A stretch of DNA of 64,000 nucleotides from NCBI GenBank assembly GCA_951799445.1, contig OX637287.1, positions 31,824,224-31,888,223 of the forward strand, in the 5' to 3' direction. This document shows, piece by piece, positions 46,260-57,688 of the stretch. Within the stretch, counting starts at the first letter, position 1. Each line of letters opens with the position of its first letter. A model generated the notes under the pieces. It did no database searches. It worked only from the letters and a program-made list of their open reading frames with translations, and was not told the origin of the DNA. Made by a program: the position numbers and the translations under genes. The DNA comes from Pseudisothecium myosuroides (Eukaryota > Streptophyta > Bryopsida > Hypnales > Lembophyllaceae).

Positions 46260-48344
46260 AGAACTAAACTTCATCCTACTTTAACTTCTTTAGTTTCTAT
46301 CCACATTAGTGAAGTATGAACTAGTTATGGAAACCTCTAAAGACTTTTTATAGCAATCTAGATTCAAGTTTGTGGTTTAAAAAGATTTTAAGGGACTAAC
46401 TTGAGCTCCTAAGTTGTTAAATCTACGCTAGACTTTTTAAATTAGAGTTGTTACTTTTGGATTTTTAGATATTCAATGTTGTAGAGGACTAAATTAATTT
46501 TTCAGAATAGTAAGGAATTTAATAGTTGGACTTTTTTGGTCAAAAAATATAGATAGATGAAGTTTTATTCCTAATTGGCACTCCAAAATTTCATCGAAAG
46601 TTTTCTACTAACCTACAATTCCAAATTAGTTTTTCTTATTTTTCTTATTTTAAAATTTTATCTAGATTCTAAGATTTTGACTTGAATAATTTCTAGTGTT
46701 TTTCATCCAAAACTACCTTCTTTAGCTACCATACTTCATCCTAACCTATCTTTTTCAATTTTTATCTATTATTTTTTAAATGTGATATGCTTATAAAAAT
46801 CCCTAAAGATTGTCTACAATGATGTGAATTTGAACTTACAATTCCGAGTGTTCTTAAAGGGCTCATTTAAGCACCTAATTCCTACTTTGCCTTTGAAAAT
46901 TAGAAGAAAAAAATGAAATGAGATGGTGCGTTTAGACACATACCTTGGGGTCAACTTCCAACACAGTCATGTCATCCATCACTAGAATCCAAATTGCTTT
47001 GGGTGGCCCTTCTTGCTCCATCTTGTTGGTGTTTTAATGTTTTTTCTTTGTTTACTATTTAAATAAAGAAGTTTTACAAGGAGATGTGTATTCTCAATTC
47101 GTGTCTTTATTTTTTAATTTTTTTAATTTTTTAATTTTTATTTTTGGTTGTCTTTCAAGATATTTTTCAATGTCAACGCATTGACTATACTAACACTACT
47201 TGTTTTATAATTGAATTGGAATCAAAGAAATTGATGTCCAAATTATCCATTTGTTTTGCAAATTCTATACTAAAGTTCAACTCTATCTTTTGATTTATTT
47301 TCTTTTGAGAGCTTTTGAAATGTCAACACTTTGATTATAATGCTCCTAATTGCCTTCTAATTGATTTGGAATCAAAGGAATTGAAGCCCAAGTTGTTAAC
47401 TACTTCTACACAATATATAATACTAATAGCCAATTATATCTTTTGATTTTCTTTTTCTTTTTCTTTTTCAACCAAAAAGTCAAAACCTTATTTGGGTCAT
47501 AATTGTCTCCACAACACAGGCTTGTGCCTCGATTTACAACTTTGTCTCTCATTTCTTATCAAGTATTAGAACTTCTTCACCACAACCAACATATGCCTTC
47601 TTGACATTTTTCTCAAATCACTTAGTAATATCAAAATTCAACATATCAATTATATAAAATTATAAATTTAATTTGATGTTGGAATTAGACTTGAAAGTAT
47701 TGGCAAGTGTATTTTGAATGTAAGAAAATAAAATGATTTAATTGACAATTTCCATTGCTACTTGCAATTCTTGAAAGAACTCAAACTAATTGGACTATTT
47801 TTGATATATCTACTAATTGATTTTCACTACTTGCTACAAAAATACAACCATGACAAATTTTCACAAAATGAATTGAATTTTTGAACAATGATAGACAACC
47901 CATAATGTCACATAATGAAAATATAAAATTGATATTTAAACACAAATGAAAAGGCTAAATTTAGCTTAGTCATGATGTTTGACCATTTTGCAATGACTTT
48001 GGTCCTATAAGGATTAATAAGATGTAAAAATGCAAGCAATGACAAGGGTAATGATGATGATTTGTTTTAATTGTAACCGGTGGAGCTAAATCTCATATTT
48101 TGGATTAGGAATTTTGACATTTAATATAATATTGATAACATAGCATTGCATTTAATATAATATTGATGGGCTATAAAGGTACCCCTACATTGACTTACCA
48201 AGAGCTTTAAAATAGTTTAGTAAATTGAAATTATTTGTTGATTCAAAACCTTAGCAATGCTCAAGCTACATCCTTTCAAACTAACACATTTGTAAAAATA
48301 TCACATATGCCTATGACGCTTTTTGAATTTCACCCAAACTCGAC
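46260..48344. other. Intergenic, nothing firm recognised
   Basis: AT-rich. 46265-46900 shares 'cttcatcc'-type phrases with 8430-9130. No frame or element ends supported. Confidence 0.3.
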
Positions 48345-49154
48345 TTAAACCCTAAAGGACCATTGACCCTTTGGGGGACAAATGGAATTTCGGGCAGGTA
48401 CCTCTAGGCTGAAATTTTGCCCTCATTTTTTGAATTTTTCTGAGGATAGAACAGTTGATTAGCTCTATGGAAATATAAATTATTTTTAAATTGGTGCCCA
48501 AGAACAAAAAATTATATCTAAATAAGCTCAAAACAAGTGAGAGGGGGCAGCAAAAAAAAAAATTGCAAAAGTTTGAATTCAATTTTTTTTTCTCATAGAT
48601 TGTATTTTTGTTTATTTGAAAAGCTTTGATTCATTTCATTTGGATTTGTCATGAGAAAAGTTATGGACAATCTTGTTTTGGGGCAATTGGAGCATCTTTT
48701 TGAAAAAAATAACTTGTAGGATTCATTTCTAAATGTAGTTTTTGCAATTTTTCAAAAAAAGAAGTTCTACATGGTTTAGTTTGCTTGCTAGAACAATCTC
48801 ACTTGGGATTAGTGCATTTTAATTCTATCTAAAAGATATAAATATTTTAGATTTTCCTTCTATCTTATACCTACTTCTACTTAACAAAGTTAAAAACGTT
48901 CAATGTCAAAAAATCTCGTCCCGCAGTGTGACAAAAAACTTGTTTTTTTCACTTTAAACACAAATATCTTGCAATTTGTGCGGTCAAAAATTCTGAAATT
49001 TTTTACACACATTCTCATACTAATTAGATATTAGATCCTATGGTTACATGTGGCAAAAAAATACAATTTTCATTTTTTTTTACTTTTTGCTATAAAATTG
49101 GTAGTTTTGAGTGTTTTTTAGCAGAAAAAGAGGCCTTGGTCGTCTAGGGGTTAA
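48345..49154. mobile_element. TTAA-terminated element, subfamily A2 (inverted)
   Basis: Begins TTAAACCCTAAAGGACC; the complement of the right end is TTAACCCCTAGACGACC. 810 bp, collinear in reverse with 45348-46259. Internal phrase 'agttatggacaatcttg' is shared with 6414-7000. No transposase. Confidence 0.85.
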
Positions 49155-49884
49155 TATGCAATTAGTGAATTTAGTAATTTCTATGCAAAAAAACTTTGAT
49201 GGGGGGCAATGAATAGTTTCAACATCTAGAAGTTTTTTCTATAAACTATATCACATACTTATTTTCACAAATTGATTTTGACCTTTCATGAACTAAAAAA
49301 GTGTTGCACACAATGTTCTCTTATGCCATATCATCATTTCACTATGTTTTCACAAATACAATGTTTGTAGAAACATTTCTACTAATCATGTGAAATTTTG
49401 TTACATTTTTTATCAAATAGACAAGTAAAAGTTGTTGAACTTGCTATACGAGACATGGGTGCCTAGGTTTTTCTCCAGGCAACTAATGAATTTGAAGCAT
49501 ACTTCTAAAGTGGGCCCTTCCAGATGTACATTTGATCCATAACCACCATCATCATTTTATGTACATCTCCAAGATCAATATGTACCTAAGTGTGTGGAAG
49601 AAATAATTTTCAACACACATCTCCAAAAAAACTTGGATCCTTCATAAATTTTGCATGCAGTACTCCAATGTTGCATTCTTTAGTACGTTGGAGTCTCCTT
49701 TCAAATATGAAAAATTTAAACCTAGTAACTAGACACAGTGCAAGAAGTGGTACGTGGGGTGGCCCCCTTATACCTTGATGTGTTGATTAAATCACTAACA
49801 TTTATTTTTGCCCATTGAGTATCTAAATAATATAATAACCAACATCTCACTTTATGATGGTCCACTAAGTCACAAAATGACTGG
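49155..49884. other. Intergenic, nothing recognised
   Basis: No supported gene. Short frames at 49590-49778 and 49722-50021 cross into the next element. Confidence 0.3.
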
Positions 49885-49887
49885 TAA

Positions 49888-51931
49888 GAGTATCGCCACC
49901 CATTCCCCGGAAACAAGGCCGGGGAAATGGGTGGCCGGGGCCCTGTACCTCCCGGGTCTCCCTTTCCCCGGGTAGGCACGCCACTCATTCCCGGCCTGAG
50001 GTCACTGTAAAAAAAAGTCAATCACACAAGTTTAATGACTTGGCTGACAAGTTGTATAGTCAGGCTTGTTGGAATTCGAAAAAAACTAGGTACCAAGAGA
50101 AATGGTTGAGAAGAAGAAGCTGTGATGAGCTTCAGTTTGCCTGGAAGTTGTTTCCGCAGTGAATTTTGGAAAAATGCAAGAGTAAGTTGTTTCGGACTGG
50201 AGTTTGAAGAATGCTTGGAGCAAGGAAGTGTTGTGGGGTAAAAAAAATAAAGAAAGGCTTTTGTAGAAAATCCTAATCCAAATTCTGAAAACAAGTCTCA
50301 TTGCACTTAATTGGAAAAAAAGAAAAAAAAGCCTTTGATAAAAAATCCTATTTAAACTTTCAAAAACAACAAAATGTCCTTGATGTGTGCTTGAGGTATG
50401 CTTGAAGTACACCTCAAGCATACTTTTACTACTTTCATTGAATTTGAATAAATTTAAATAAAAATAAAAATAGTTAAAAAATCCCACTCAAAATCTGAGG
50501 TCTACTACAAGCACACTTAAAGCACACTTTCAATACTCTCATTGCATTGGAATGAAAAAAAATTTAAGATTAGAAAGGTAAAAAAAAACATTCAAAAATG
50601 GAAAAAACAACAAGGTGTGCTTGACATGTGCATGAAGTGGACCTCAAGCACACCTCAAGCACACTTAATTGCATTTGAGTCGGATTTTTTTAAATTAAAA
50701 AATTTAGTAAAAAATTTTATTCTCAATCTTTAAAAATAAAAAAAAAGGTGCTTGAGGTGTGCTTGAGGTGTGCTTGAGGTGGACCTCAAGCACACCTCAA
50801 ACACACTTCATTGCATTTGAATTAAAAAATAATTAAAAAATAACTTTGTTAAAAATTCTATTCTAAATCTTTAAGAAAATCAAAGGATGCTTGCGGTGTG
50901 CTTGAGGTGGACCTCAAGCACACTTCATTGCATTTGAGTTAAAAAAAAATTAAGAAAATTTGAAGAAAAATTCTATTCAAAATTTAAAAAAAAATCAAAG
51001 GATGCTTGAAGTGTGCTTGAGGTGTACTTGAGGTCCACCTCAAGCACACTTCAAGCATCCTTTGATTTTCATAAAGATTTAGAATAGAATTTTTCACACA
51101 ACTTTTTTTTAATTTTTTTTTAATTCAAATGCCATGGAGTGTGCTTGAGGTGTGCTTGAGGTCCACCTCAAGCACACCTCAAGCGGCACACCTCAAGCAC
51201 TCTTCATTAAAATTGAAGATTTAGAATAGAATTTGTTAGGAAACTTTATTTTAATCTTTTTTTAATCAAATGCAATGAGGTGTGCTTGAGGTGTGCTTGA
51301 GGTGGACCTCAAGCACACCTCAAGCACCCTTTTTTTTTTTTAAAATATTGAGAATAGGTTTTTTTAACAATTTTTTTTTTTTTTTTTTTTTTCCAGTTTG
51401 GTGAAGTGTACTTGGGGTGTGCTTGAGGTGCACCTCAATCACACCTCAAGCACACTTCAAGCACTCTTCATTAAATAGTGTAGGAGAAGAATATAAATCA
51501 TGTTTGTAAGAAAACTGAATAAATGATTTGCAAAATCTTTATATTTCACCTTTTTTTGGTTACATGGAAATTAGAAGCCTTGGCTACGCATTGCCAAGTT
51601 GATGTTGATACTTGAATCACCTTCCGCATTGTCTACAACATGCCTTCTATTTGTTTGAAATTCACCAGTACTACCATTATTGGAAAATTGAATGTTCAAG
51701 CACTAGCCTCCCACGCCCCATCATTGCGTAGCACGACAAAATGAAAACTGACACCTTCACTTCCTCAGTCAACACGCTTGGAGGGAACGGGGTCCTATGG
51801 TTTGCAGTGCTCATTTTGCCGTGACTGGGCTCCTTCTGTCCCTGGCCGGGTGCGCGGTGGGAGAAGTTTTGGAGGCCGGCCCCTGCCTAGCCCGGGCCGG
51901 GGAGCTTCCCCGTCAATGGGTGGTGATGCTC
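49888..51931. mobile_element. Harbinger-like non-autonomous element with internal hairpin array
   Basis: Inverted ends GAGTATCGCCACCCATT and GAGCATCACCACCCATT (complement of right end) match at 15 of 17, with TAA duplicated on both sides (49885-49887 and 51932-51934). GAGCATC-type ends with a 3-bp TWA target fit PIF/Harbinger. Subterminal regions are GC-rich (CCCGGG-bearing, about 49900-50005 and 51830-51930). The interior has the array at 50377-51465. Minus-strand frames at 50022-50487 are not transposase-like. Confidence 0.75.
50377..51465. repeat. Array of short hairpins built from TGCTTGAGGTG
   Basis: TGCTTGAGGTGTGCTTGAGG-type sequence runs directly into its complement, forming hairpins at about 50377, 50610, 50748, 50886, 51000, 51140, 51280 and 51400, spaced roughly 115-140 bp. 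The spacers are A/T-rich and partly alike ('cattgcatttga', 'ttctattc'). A T20+ run lies near 51368-51391. Confidence 0.8.
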
Positions 51932-51954
51932 TAAGTTAAAACATGTCACACATT

Positions 51955-52145
51955 AGAGTTAATCGTAAAGTTGTCCTGTGTTTGTGAGCATGTGTCAGAG
52001 AAAGGTTTAACTAAGAATAGACCAAAACAAACACGGCACCAAACTCATTTAGACTTGAGTTTGGGTGCTTCAGGGAGTTTGGTCCTGTGTTTTTCCCAAA
52101 CTCTGGCTACTGGTCCTGCCTTGCACACACTTTACGATTAACTCT
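51955..52145. mobile_element. MITE with perfect 17-bp inverted ends
   Basis: AGAGTTAATCGTAAAGT (51955-51971) and its exact complement (52129-52145), flanked by ATT on both sides. 191 bp, superfamily not assigned. Confidence 0.65.
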
Positions 52146-52497
52146 ATTGTTGTGGAGAATTTTTTTGGGAGCCATGATCGCCGGACTCCGTCCATCCATT
52201 GAAAAAGATGCCCTCCACAGTCCAGTCCACAGTTCCACACCCCACAAAACCAGGGAAGTTGCAACAGGCAGCCCCATTCAGCTGCAGAAGTCTTTGTAGG
52301 AGGTTGTTGTACTACTTGCCATGATCGATCATGCAACAAAGGGGTATTTACTTGGGGCATTTCCTCATTGATACCCCCACATCAATTCATGCCATGACCA
52401 CCGTACTTGGATTAAATGCAGGTTCGGCATAAATTTATTAAGAAAAAATCATGATGAATTTTTATGATAATTTTGGGACCATACAGATTTACTATAA
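52146..52497. other. Intergenic, nothing recognised
   Basis: Moderately GC-rich to 52320. The minus-strand 96-codon frame at 52070-52360 overlaps the preceding MITE and shows no domain, so no gene is called. Confidence 0.3.
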
Positions 52498-53036
52498 ATG
52501 TAAAGAATGTTTGTCAAAAATCCAAAAAAATCCAATAACAATCCATTGAATCAAATATGAATCTATCATTTTTTTAAATTTTTTTAAATTTATTTTTTAT
52601 TTATTTTTGAATCTATCATTTGACAACCTACCATTAAAAAACCTTGTCTGAAATTTTACTTTGAACCCAATTCTTACTTTTGACTTAATTATGAGTTGTT
52701 ATATTCTTACTAATCGATCCTATTTAATTTACATATCCCAAATGGTTTGTTTTACCTTCTATGACCCCACTTGTATAAAGATCTTGTCTTCTCGTCTATA
52801 ATCATTCACAGTAAATGGCTTTTGAAGCTATGTGAGGTAGTTGTTGATTAATTATTATTTTTTTGAATTCAATGTTGAATTTTTCAAAAAATGATAGTTT
52901 AAAGTACCAAAGTTGGTTTTTAGACTTAAATTAAATATTTGACACTAAAGTGTCAAACCTGCTCTCTAAATATGGTAGCTTATCTTCCAGTAACAAGTGG
53001 CCATTGAAAAGGAGATGAAAGTGCATTTGATGCCAG

Positions 53037-53304
53037 AGGATGCTAAATCCTCCATTTGAAGTAGGTCCTGTGGGCCAAATTTATCCCAAGAGAAAACGCA
53101 AGAATTTTTTATTTGTCACACATGATAAAATTTGCAAACTTTGAATTCATATTTCCAATCAAAGACCCCAAATTAGCTAAGAGAGGTCTAGAACATACCC
53201 TAAACACGACACAAAATAGATTTTTTTTATTTTTAACTTTTACCTTGGAGAACACAGAATCTACCCTGCTGGTCCCACTTGAATGGAGGATTTAGTTTGC
53301 TGCT
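53037..53304. mobile_element. Mutator-like MITE, copy 1
   Basis: Inverted ends around CTAAATCCTCCATTTGAAG and CTAAATCCTCCATTCAAG. Flanked by the 11-bp repeat TTTGATGCCAG (53026-53036 and 53305-53315), a length in the Mutator range. Absent from R2 copy A near 5232. Related in opposite orientation to 56101-56367. Confidence 0.75.
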
Positions 53305-53550
53305 TTTGATGCCAGTGTTTTTCATATGGTCACCAGCCAACAATGACATCTTTAATTTCCATAATGAAGGTGAGGCACCCATGTTGACAACTTGACAAAC
53401 GCAGTCCAATCTGCCTGTGAAGAAGAATAAAATCGCTCCAAGTGGGACTCCAAGATCCTTCGAAAGTTATGGCACCAAAGACCACCCTCACTAACTTACA
53501 GGACTTGAATACTTGATGGTTCAAAAAACCCGCTTTCTAAATTATTTTGT

Positions 53551-53690
53551 TTGTTTCTTTGACTCTGTGTTGTGGTTTGTGTCCCCTGCCAGGCCACTTC
53601 TGGTGGGCGGTCTTGTATTTATTTATTTATTTATTTTTTTCAACGAAATTTCGTTTCATTTGTCTAAAAATAAAAAAATAAAAAAAATTG
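53551..53690 (+). mobile_element. 5'-truncated retroposon with A-rich tail
   Basis: Ends 'gaaatttcgtttcatttgtc' followed by A-rich sequence (53665-53688). A TTTA microsatellite lies at about 53619-53640. Missing at the paralogous position near 5435. Same family as 40995-41238. Confidence 0.65.
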
Positions 53691-54110
53691 TGCCATGCAT
53701 GACTAAGTTCTAACTCAGCGCAAACTGAGGGTTTTGACGGCCAAGCCTTTAAATTCCTCTATTTTTCAGAAGCTGGGTAAGGACTACGATAGTAATTGGT
53801 GAAATTGAAGCTCAACAACAGGTAACACACACCTACACCAGCAGTGAGTACTGTATGTTGATGTCAGATGTAGTGCACTACCTACTCATGTGGCGTTGGT
53901 AGTCAGACTACTACTGTACCATAAAATTCCGCTATGGTTTTTGGGCCTTGAACATTAGTGCTTGTTTTCTTGAGATTTGACTTGTATTTGTGGAAATGAG
54001 TAATTTTTTGTAGACCACATAAAATTATCTCTTTGTAGCAACCAATCTTGTTTTGTACACTTTCAATTGTGAGACTAGGGGTAGTCACATATTCTCCGAA
54101 TGTGGATTTT

Positions 54111-54215
54111 TGTTTTCTTCTTGAAACACATGGACAATTTCCATTGATAAAAGGGTAAAAGTACAATGAACCAGGGGAACAAGTCCCCAGCGGCAATTTT
54201 TTTTTTGTCAAATTT
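54111..54215 (-). mobile_element. Retroposon 3' end (minus strand)
   Basis: The complement ends 'ggaaattgtccatgtgtttc' plus AAGAAG and an A-rich run, matching 56535-56657 in the same orientation. Strongly truncated. Confidence 0.5.
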
Positions 54216-54220
54216 TTTAG

Positions 54221-54640
54221 AAAGCAAAACAATTGAGAGAACTGAAGGCCAACATGCGGAACCTGCTGGCAAAATCAATCAAACGTCCTCACCTTGGGAA
54301 TGACAAGCGTCCAATTCATAGTGAGATGATCATGAACGCCAAAGAAGCTAGTTTGAAGCCAGATGTTGTCAAAATGTTTGAGGAAGATGTCAACCTTTGC
54401 CGGGTAGAGCTTGCACAGCTTCTAGGCCTTGATCCACGCCACATGAGCATAATCTGTGAAGGTCCGAATGTGGAATTTCTCTGAAGAATGAGAAGCTGTT
54501 GAGAAAAAAGAGGAGCCAATCAAGAGCCTTTCTTGTTGGAGAAGGTGTGACATTCCTTTTTTTTAACCCGGAGTTTAAGTATGACACTCCTTTTGTTGGT
54601 GTGGAGGATGCGAATGGTACATTTGAGAACTAGAGTTACC
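54221..54640 (+). pseudogene. Broken gene fragment, product not recognised
   Basis: An open stretch from 54221 encodes about 87 residues to a TGA at 54482, including KPDVVKMFEEDVNLCRVELA and LLGLDPRHMSIICEG. A shift of frame then continues coding-like (KNEKLLRKKRSQSRAFLVGE, NPEFKYDTPFVGVEDANGTF) to about 54630. The preceding T-rich tract and AG at 54219-54220 look like a splice acceptor but may belong to the neighbouring retroposon. The acidic helical C-terminal look is vaguely like a sulfotransferase end, but I cannot confirm it. Most likely a frameshifted remnant; a missed intron is possible. Confidence 0.4.
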
Positions 54641-55329
54641 AGTGCAAAATGTACAGAACTAGAACATGCAGAACTTGGGCTACAAATCTCGTGGTGCATG
54701 AACCGCACGATGCGTTGAACAGCCCAAACTGTAGGATGAAGGTGCTGAATACGCAGAATGCATAGGACTATGAAAATTTGGAAGGTAAATGTGACACGTA
54801 GGGTGAAAGGAAGAACGGAGCACCCTAAACTTCACTTGCTAAATCTTCCTCACGACCATTATTCACCTTTGGAGAAGAAGAATGGATGTGGAGAAGATTT
54901 AAAAGAAAAAGTATATTCTGTGAACATGAAGTCACTGTGGACGCCCCTCATCCCCATTCTTCACAGAAATCCCATGCAATGAAGAAAGTGTGACTAAGTT
55001 ATCCCTAAGTTATTGAAACCCCCTCCCTTAGTTACTCCCATCAGATTGTAGTAACATGCATCATGTGGCATTATGAAGAACTTAAAAAAAAATTGATCAA
55101 ATCTAAGGTAGAAACATCTAAAACCGTCCCTGTACCTTGCACATGTCCCTAGAGTGCCCTTAAACCGTCCCTAGATCTTCATGAATGTGTCCTCTAAATG
55201 TTTGATTCTCATTGGCTGACGCATTTAAGAGACACATTATGAATTCTGATTTGTTAAGAGCTGATTTTTGCAGGTTTCAGATTTGGGTGCACCTATAGGA
55301 CAGATCCAGTGGTCTAGAGACCCGCAACT
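54641..55329. other. Intergenic, nothing firm recognised
   Basis: 54640-54990 may continue the broken gene fragment (less AT-rich) but no frame can be followed. 55000-55330 is unremarkable. Confidence 0.3.
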
Positions 55330-56100
55330 TTGAAAAATCCTAGAAATTACATATCACATCCGAATTTTTTATTTTTTTTTAAATTCATGATTTTCTCTCG
55401 CTAACACCACAAAAATATTAATTTCTTGAAATGGTGCCTGCAAGCATGTTGAATTCCTTATTTTGACGGTTTTGGGTGCTTCCACCTTAACAGCTGAGTA
55501 GTCTATGTGTGAAGCTTTTTGGTTGCACATGTAGTGTCCATCAATTTCCATTTTTTATCACCTTAGTTAACAGATTGAAGACTAAATGCTATTGAAAGTT
55601 TTTTCTTTGGTTTCTTATTGATGGAGATAGTGAGACATCAACTGCATTCTTAACTCAAATTAAACCATTTTGCAAAATATCTGACCATGAAGCGGTAGCC
55701 CACTTCTGTAGATTCATTCTGTAGCCCACTTCTGGTTGCGTGATAAATACGTTGCCAATTAGGTGTGCATGTTAAGCTTACTCATGATAGTTCTGCTGAA
55801 GCGGTGAACCTCAACTTCAAACAACTCCAAACATCCCAAAAGCAAGGCACTCACTTGGACTGCAGCTACTCACTACTTCCCATTCACTAATTGAACCATG
55901 TCATAGATCAAAATGGGATTTACCACTACTGTAGTGTAGTGAACTGCATTGACAGAGAAAAGTGACTTTGGGTTTCCAAGAAATGGGCGTAAATTGGGAG
56001 ACTGTATGCTCAAGAGCATCCTTCAATGTCAAGAACATTAATTTTGCAACAAACTTATCCATGAATGTGTTACAATTTATGTAAGACAACAAAGCAGCAA
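55330..56100. repeat. Dispersed repeat R3 copy and unrecognised DNA
   Basis: 55330-55500 resembles 5800-5980. The remainder holds no recognised feature; the minus-strand frame at 55901-56248 runs into the MITE at 56101 and is not a gene. Confidence 0.35.
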
Positions 56101-56367
56101 GCAGGACACTAAATCCTCCATTCGAAGTGGGATCAGCAGGGTGAATTTTGTGTTTTGGGGGGATAGAAGTAAAAAAAAGCCTCCTAGTTTTAGCCATGTC
56201 TAGGGTATGTTGTAGGTCTCTCCTAGCTAATTTGGGGTCTCTAATCACAAATATGAATTCAAAATTTGCAAAAAAAATTTGTGTGAGAAATAAAAAATTC
56301 TTGTGTTTTCCCCAAGGGTAAATTTGGCCCGTAGGGCCTACTTCGCATGGAAGATTTAGTGTCCTCT
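56101..56367. mobile_element. Mutator-like MITE, copy 2
   Basis: Ends AGGACACTAAATCCTCC and complement AGGACACTAAATCTTCC. Flanked by a perfect 9-bp duplication AAGCAGCAA (56092-56100 and 56368-56376), the expected Mutator length. Internally homologous to 53037-53304 in reverse. Confidence 0.8.
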
Positions 56368-56451
56368 AAGCAGCAATAAAAATAGCTTGATGTAAAATTG
56401 ACATGTAGCTTATGCAGTCACAATGTAATCAATAGTTCATGTTTCCCAAAC

Positions 56452-56749
56452 TAAGGTAAACTACCCCATTTGAGACCAAGTGGGAGCAAGTCTATTGTGG
56501 GCAAGATTATAGTAGTGTTGTACATTCCAGTTTTTTTTTTCTTCTTGAAACACATGAACTGATTCCATTGCAAAGGAAAAAGTACATCGAACCAAAGGCC
56601 TGAGCCCCGGTGGAAATATTTTCAATTTTCTAGAACTAAAAGTCAGTCCTCATATTCGTACATTCCAGTTTTGAAATGTACACTACTAATATAATTTTAC
56701 CCACAATGGGTTTGCTCCCATTTGTCCCAAAATGGGGGAGTTTACCTTA
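56452..56749. mobile_element. Hairpin MITE with TAAGGTAAACT ends, interrupted by a retroposon
   Basis: TAAGGTAAACTACCCCATTT (left) and complement TAAGGTAAACTCCCCCATTT (right), with inverted homology continuing through 'gggagcaa' and 'attgtggg' on both arms. The retroposon at 56535-56657 lies near the centre. The ends resemble 61780 and 63645. Confidence 0.75.
56535..56657 (-). mobile_element. Retroposon insertion with target duplication
   Basis: Poly(T) start, complement ending '...ggaatcagttcatgtgtttc' plus an A-rich tail. Flanked by the direct repeat GTACATTCCAGTTTT (56520-56534 and 56658-56672). Inserted into the MITE at 56452-56749. Short: SINE or truncated LINE. Confidence 0.75.
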
Positions 56750-57006
56750 TACCCGATTTTTACAAACACAAATGTTATTGTGACTCCTGCCCGCCTGTCT
56801 CATGTTTTTTCATGAAAATCAGTCCACCCAGCTCAGTTTCCCAAGGTTTGGGGATTGAGTACGGCAAAATATCGTGCTTTGGGTTTTCCCAAATTGTGCA
56901 CCAAAACCGCCAGTGAGAGGAGAACCAAACCGAACCAATTCAACACAAGGCTTTATCAGATTGGAGATCAGGTGTTTGGGCTGTTTGTTTCTTAACCCCT
57001 AAAGGT

Positions 57007-57134
57007 GGGCTTCCATGTGAGTCGGGGGCCGGTCAAGCTCACGGATGATCGGTTAGATGGCAGAAAAAAGGACTCCCCATCAGACTGATCATCGGTGAGC
57101 TTAAACGGCCCCCAACTAACATGGAAGGAGGCCC
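57007..57134. mobile_element. GC-rich hairpin MITE
   Basis: GGGCTTCCATGTGAG... and its imperfect complement ending at 57134, arms about 55 bp, loop near 57062-57080. TAA lies near both ends. TTAACCCCTAAAGG at 56992-57005 immediately to the left resembles a TTAA-element end, but no partner end was found. Confidence 0.5.
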
Positions 57135-57688
57135 TAAGTGCCCAAGCTTTTCCAAGTGTGTTTTTCCTATTAAAAAAATAGCATGGACTTATAATTATCC
57201 CCAAGGAAGCAATTTGATTTTTTTTTCAAAATCGAATTGTATACTGATGTTTAAAGAGCTTGCTTATTAGTGTGCAAACCAAGTTTGAGTGCAAAATTGC
57301 ATAGGAGTTGTGAGATTATAACAAGAGAAATGTAAATATTCTATTTTTAGTATGGTGTCCTTCCCCACAATGTTTCAAAAATTTGCATATAATTTTTTTT
57401 GAGATTGGAGGTGACATGAACAACTACAAAAGTTGTTAGCACACTAAAATGCACTTTCTAAAAACTGAATTTCACATGAAAAGCTATCACATTCATTACA
57501 CAGTCCACCTTGCAATTGCTGAAATGCATTTTTTTTATAAGTAGAAAATAACAAATAACTCCCGAAATCAACACTTGCATGTTTAAATTTTCAACTGTAA
57601 AAATCATGAAAACACTTCACTCTTTCTATTGAGACCATTTTGAAAGCATGTGGATAACAATTTTTAGATCTCAAACCAAGTGACATTG
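57135..57688. other. Intergenic, nothing recognised
   Basis: AT-rich DNA without supported features. Confidence 0.3.

Larger units (their letters stand above)
52498..53800. repeat. Dispersed repeat R2, copy B (no TTAA block)
   Basis: Aligns with 1993-2734 plus 4992-5640. At 52798-52801 it reads ATAA where copy A has 2.25 kb of TTAA elements between two TTAAs. It holds a Mutator-like MITE (53037-53304) and a retroposon (53551-53690) absent from copy A. Confidence 0.75.

Noticed and set aside
50377..51465. Regular repeat-spacer pattern resembling a CRISPR array
   Set aside because: Repeats vary, spacers are alike and A/T-rich, the units are palindromes inside a transposon with plant-type ends, and the DNA is eukaryotic.
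52070..52360. 96-codon minus-strand frame with an overlapping plus-strand frame
   Set aside because: Overlaps the right end of the MITE at 51955-52145; no domain or splice context to support a gene.
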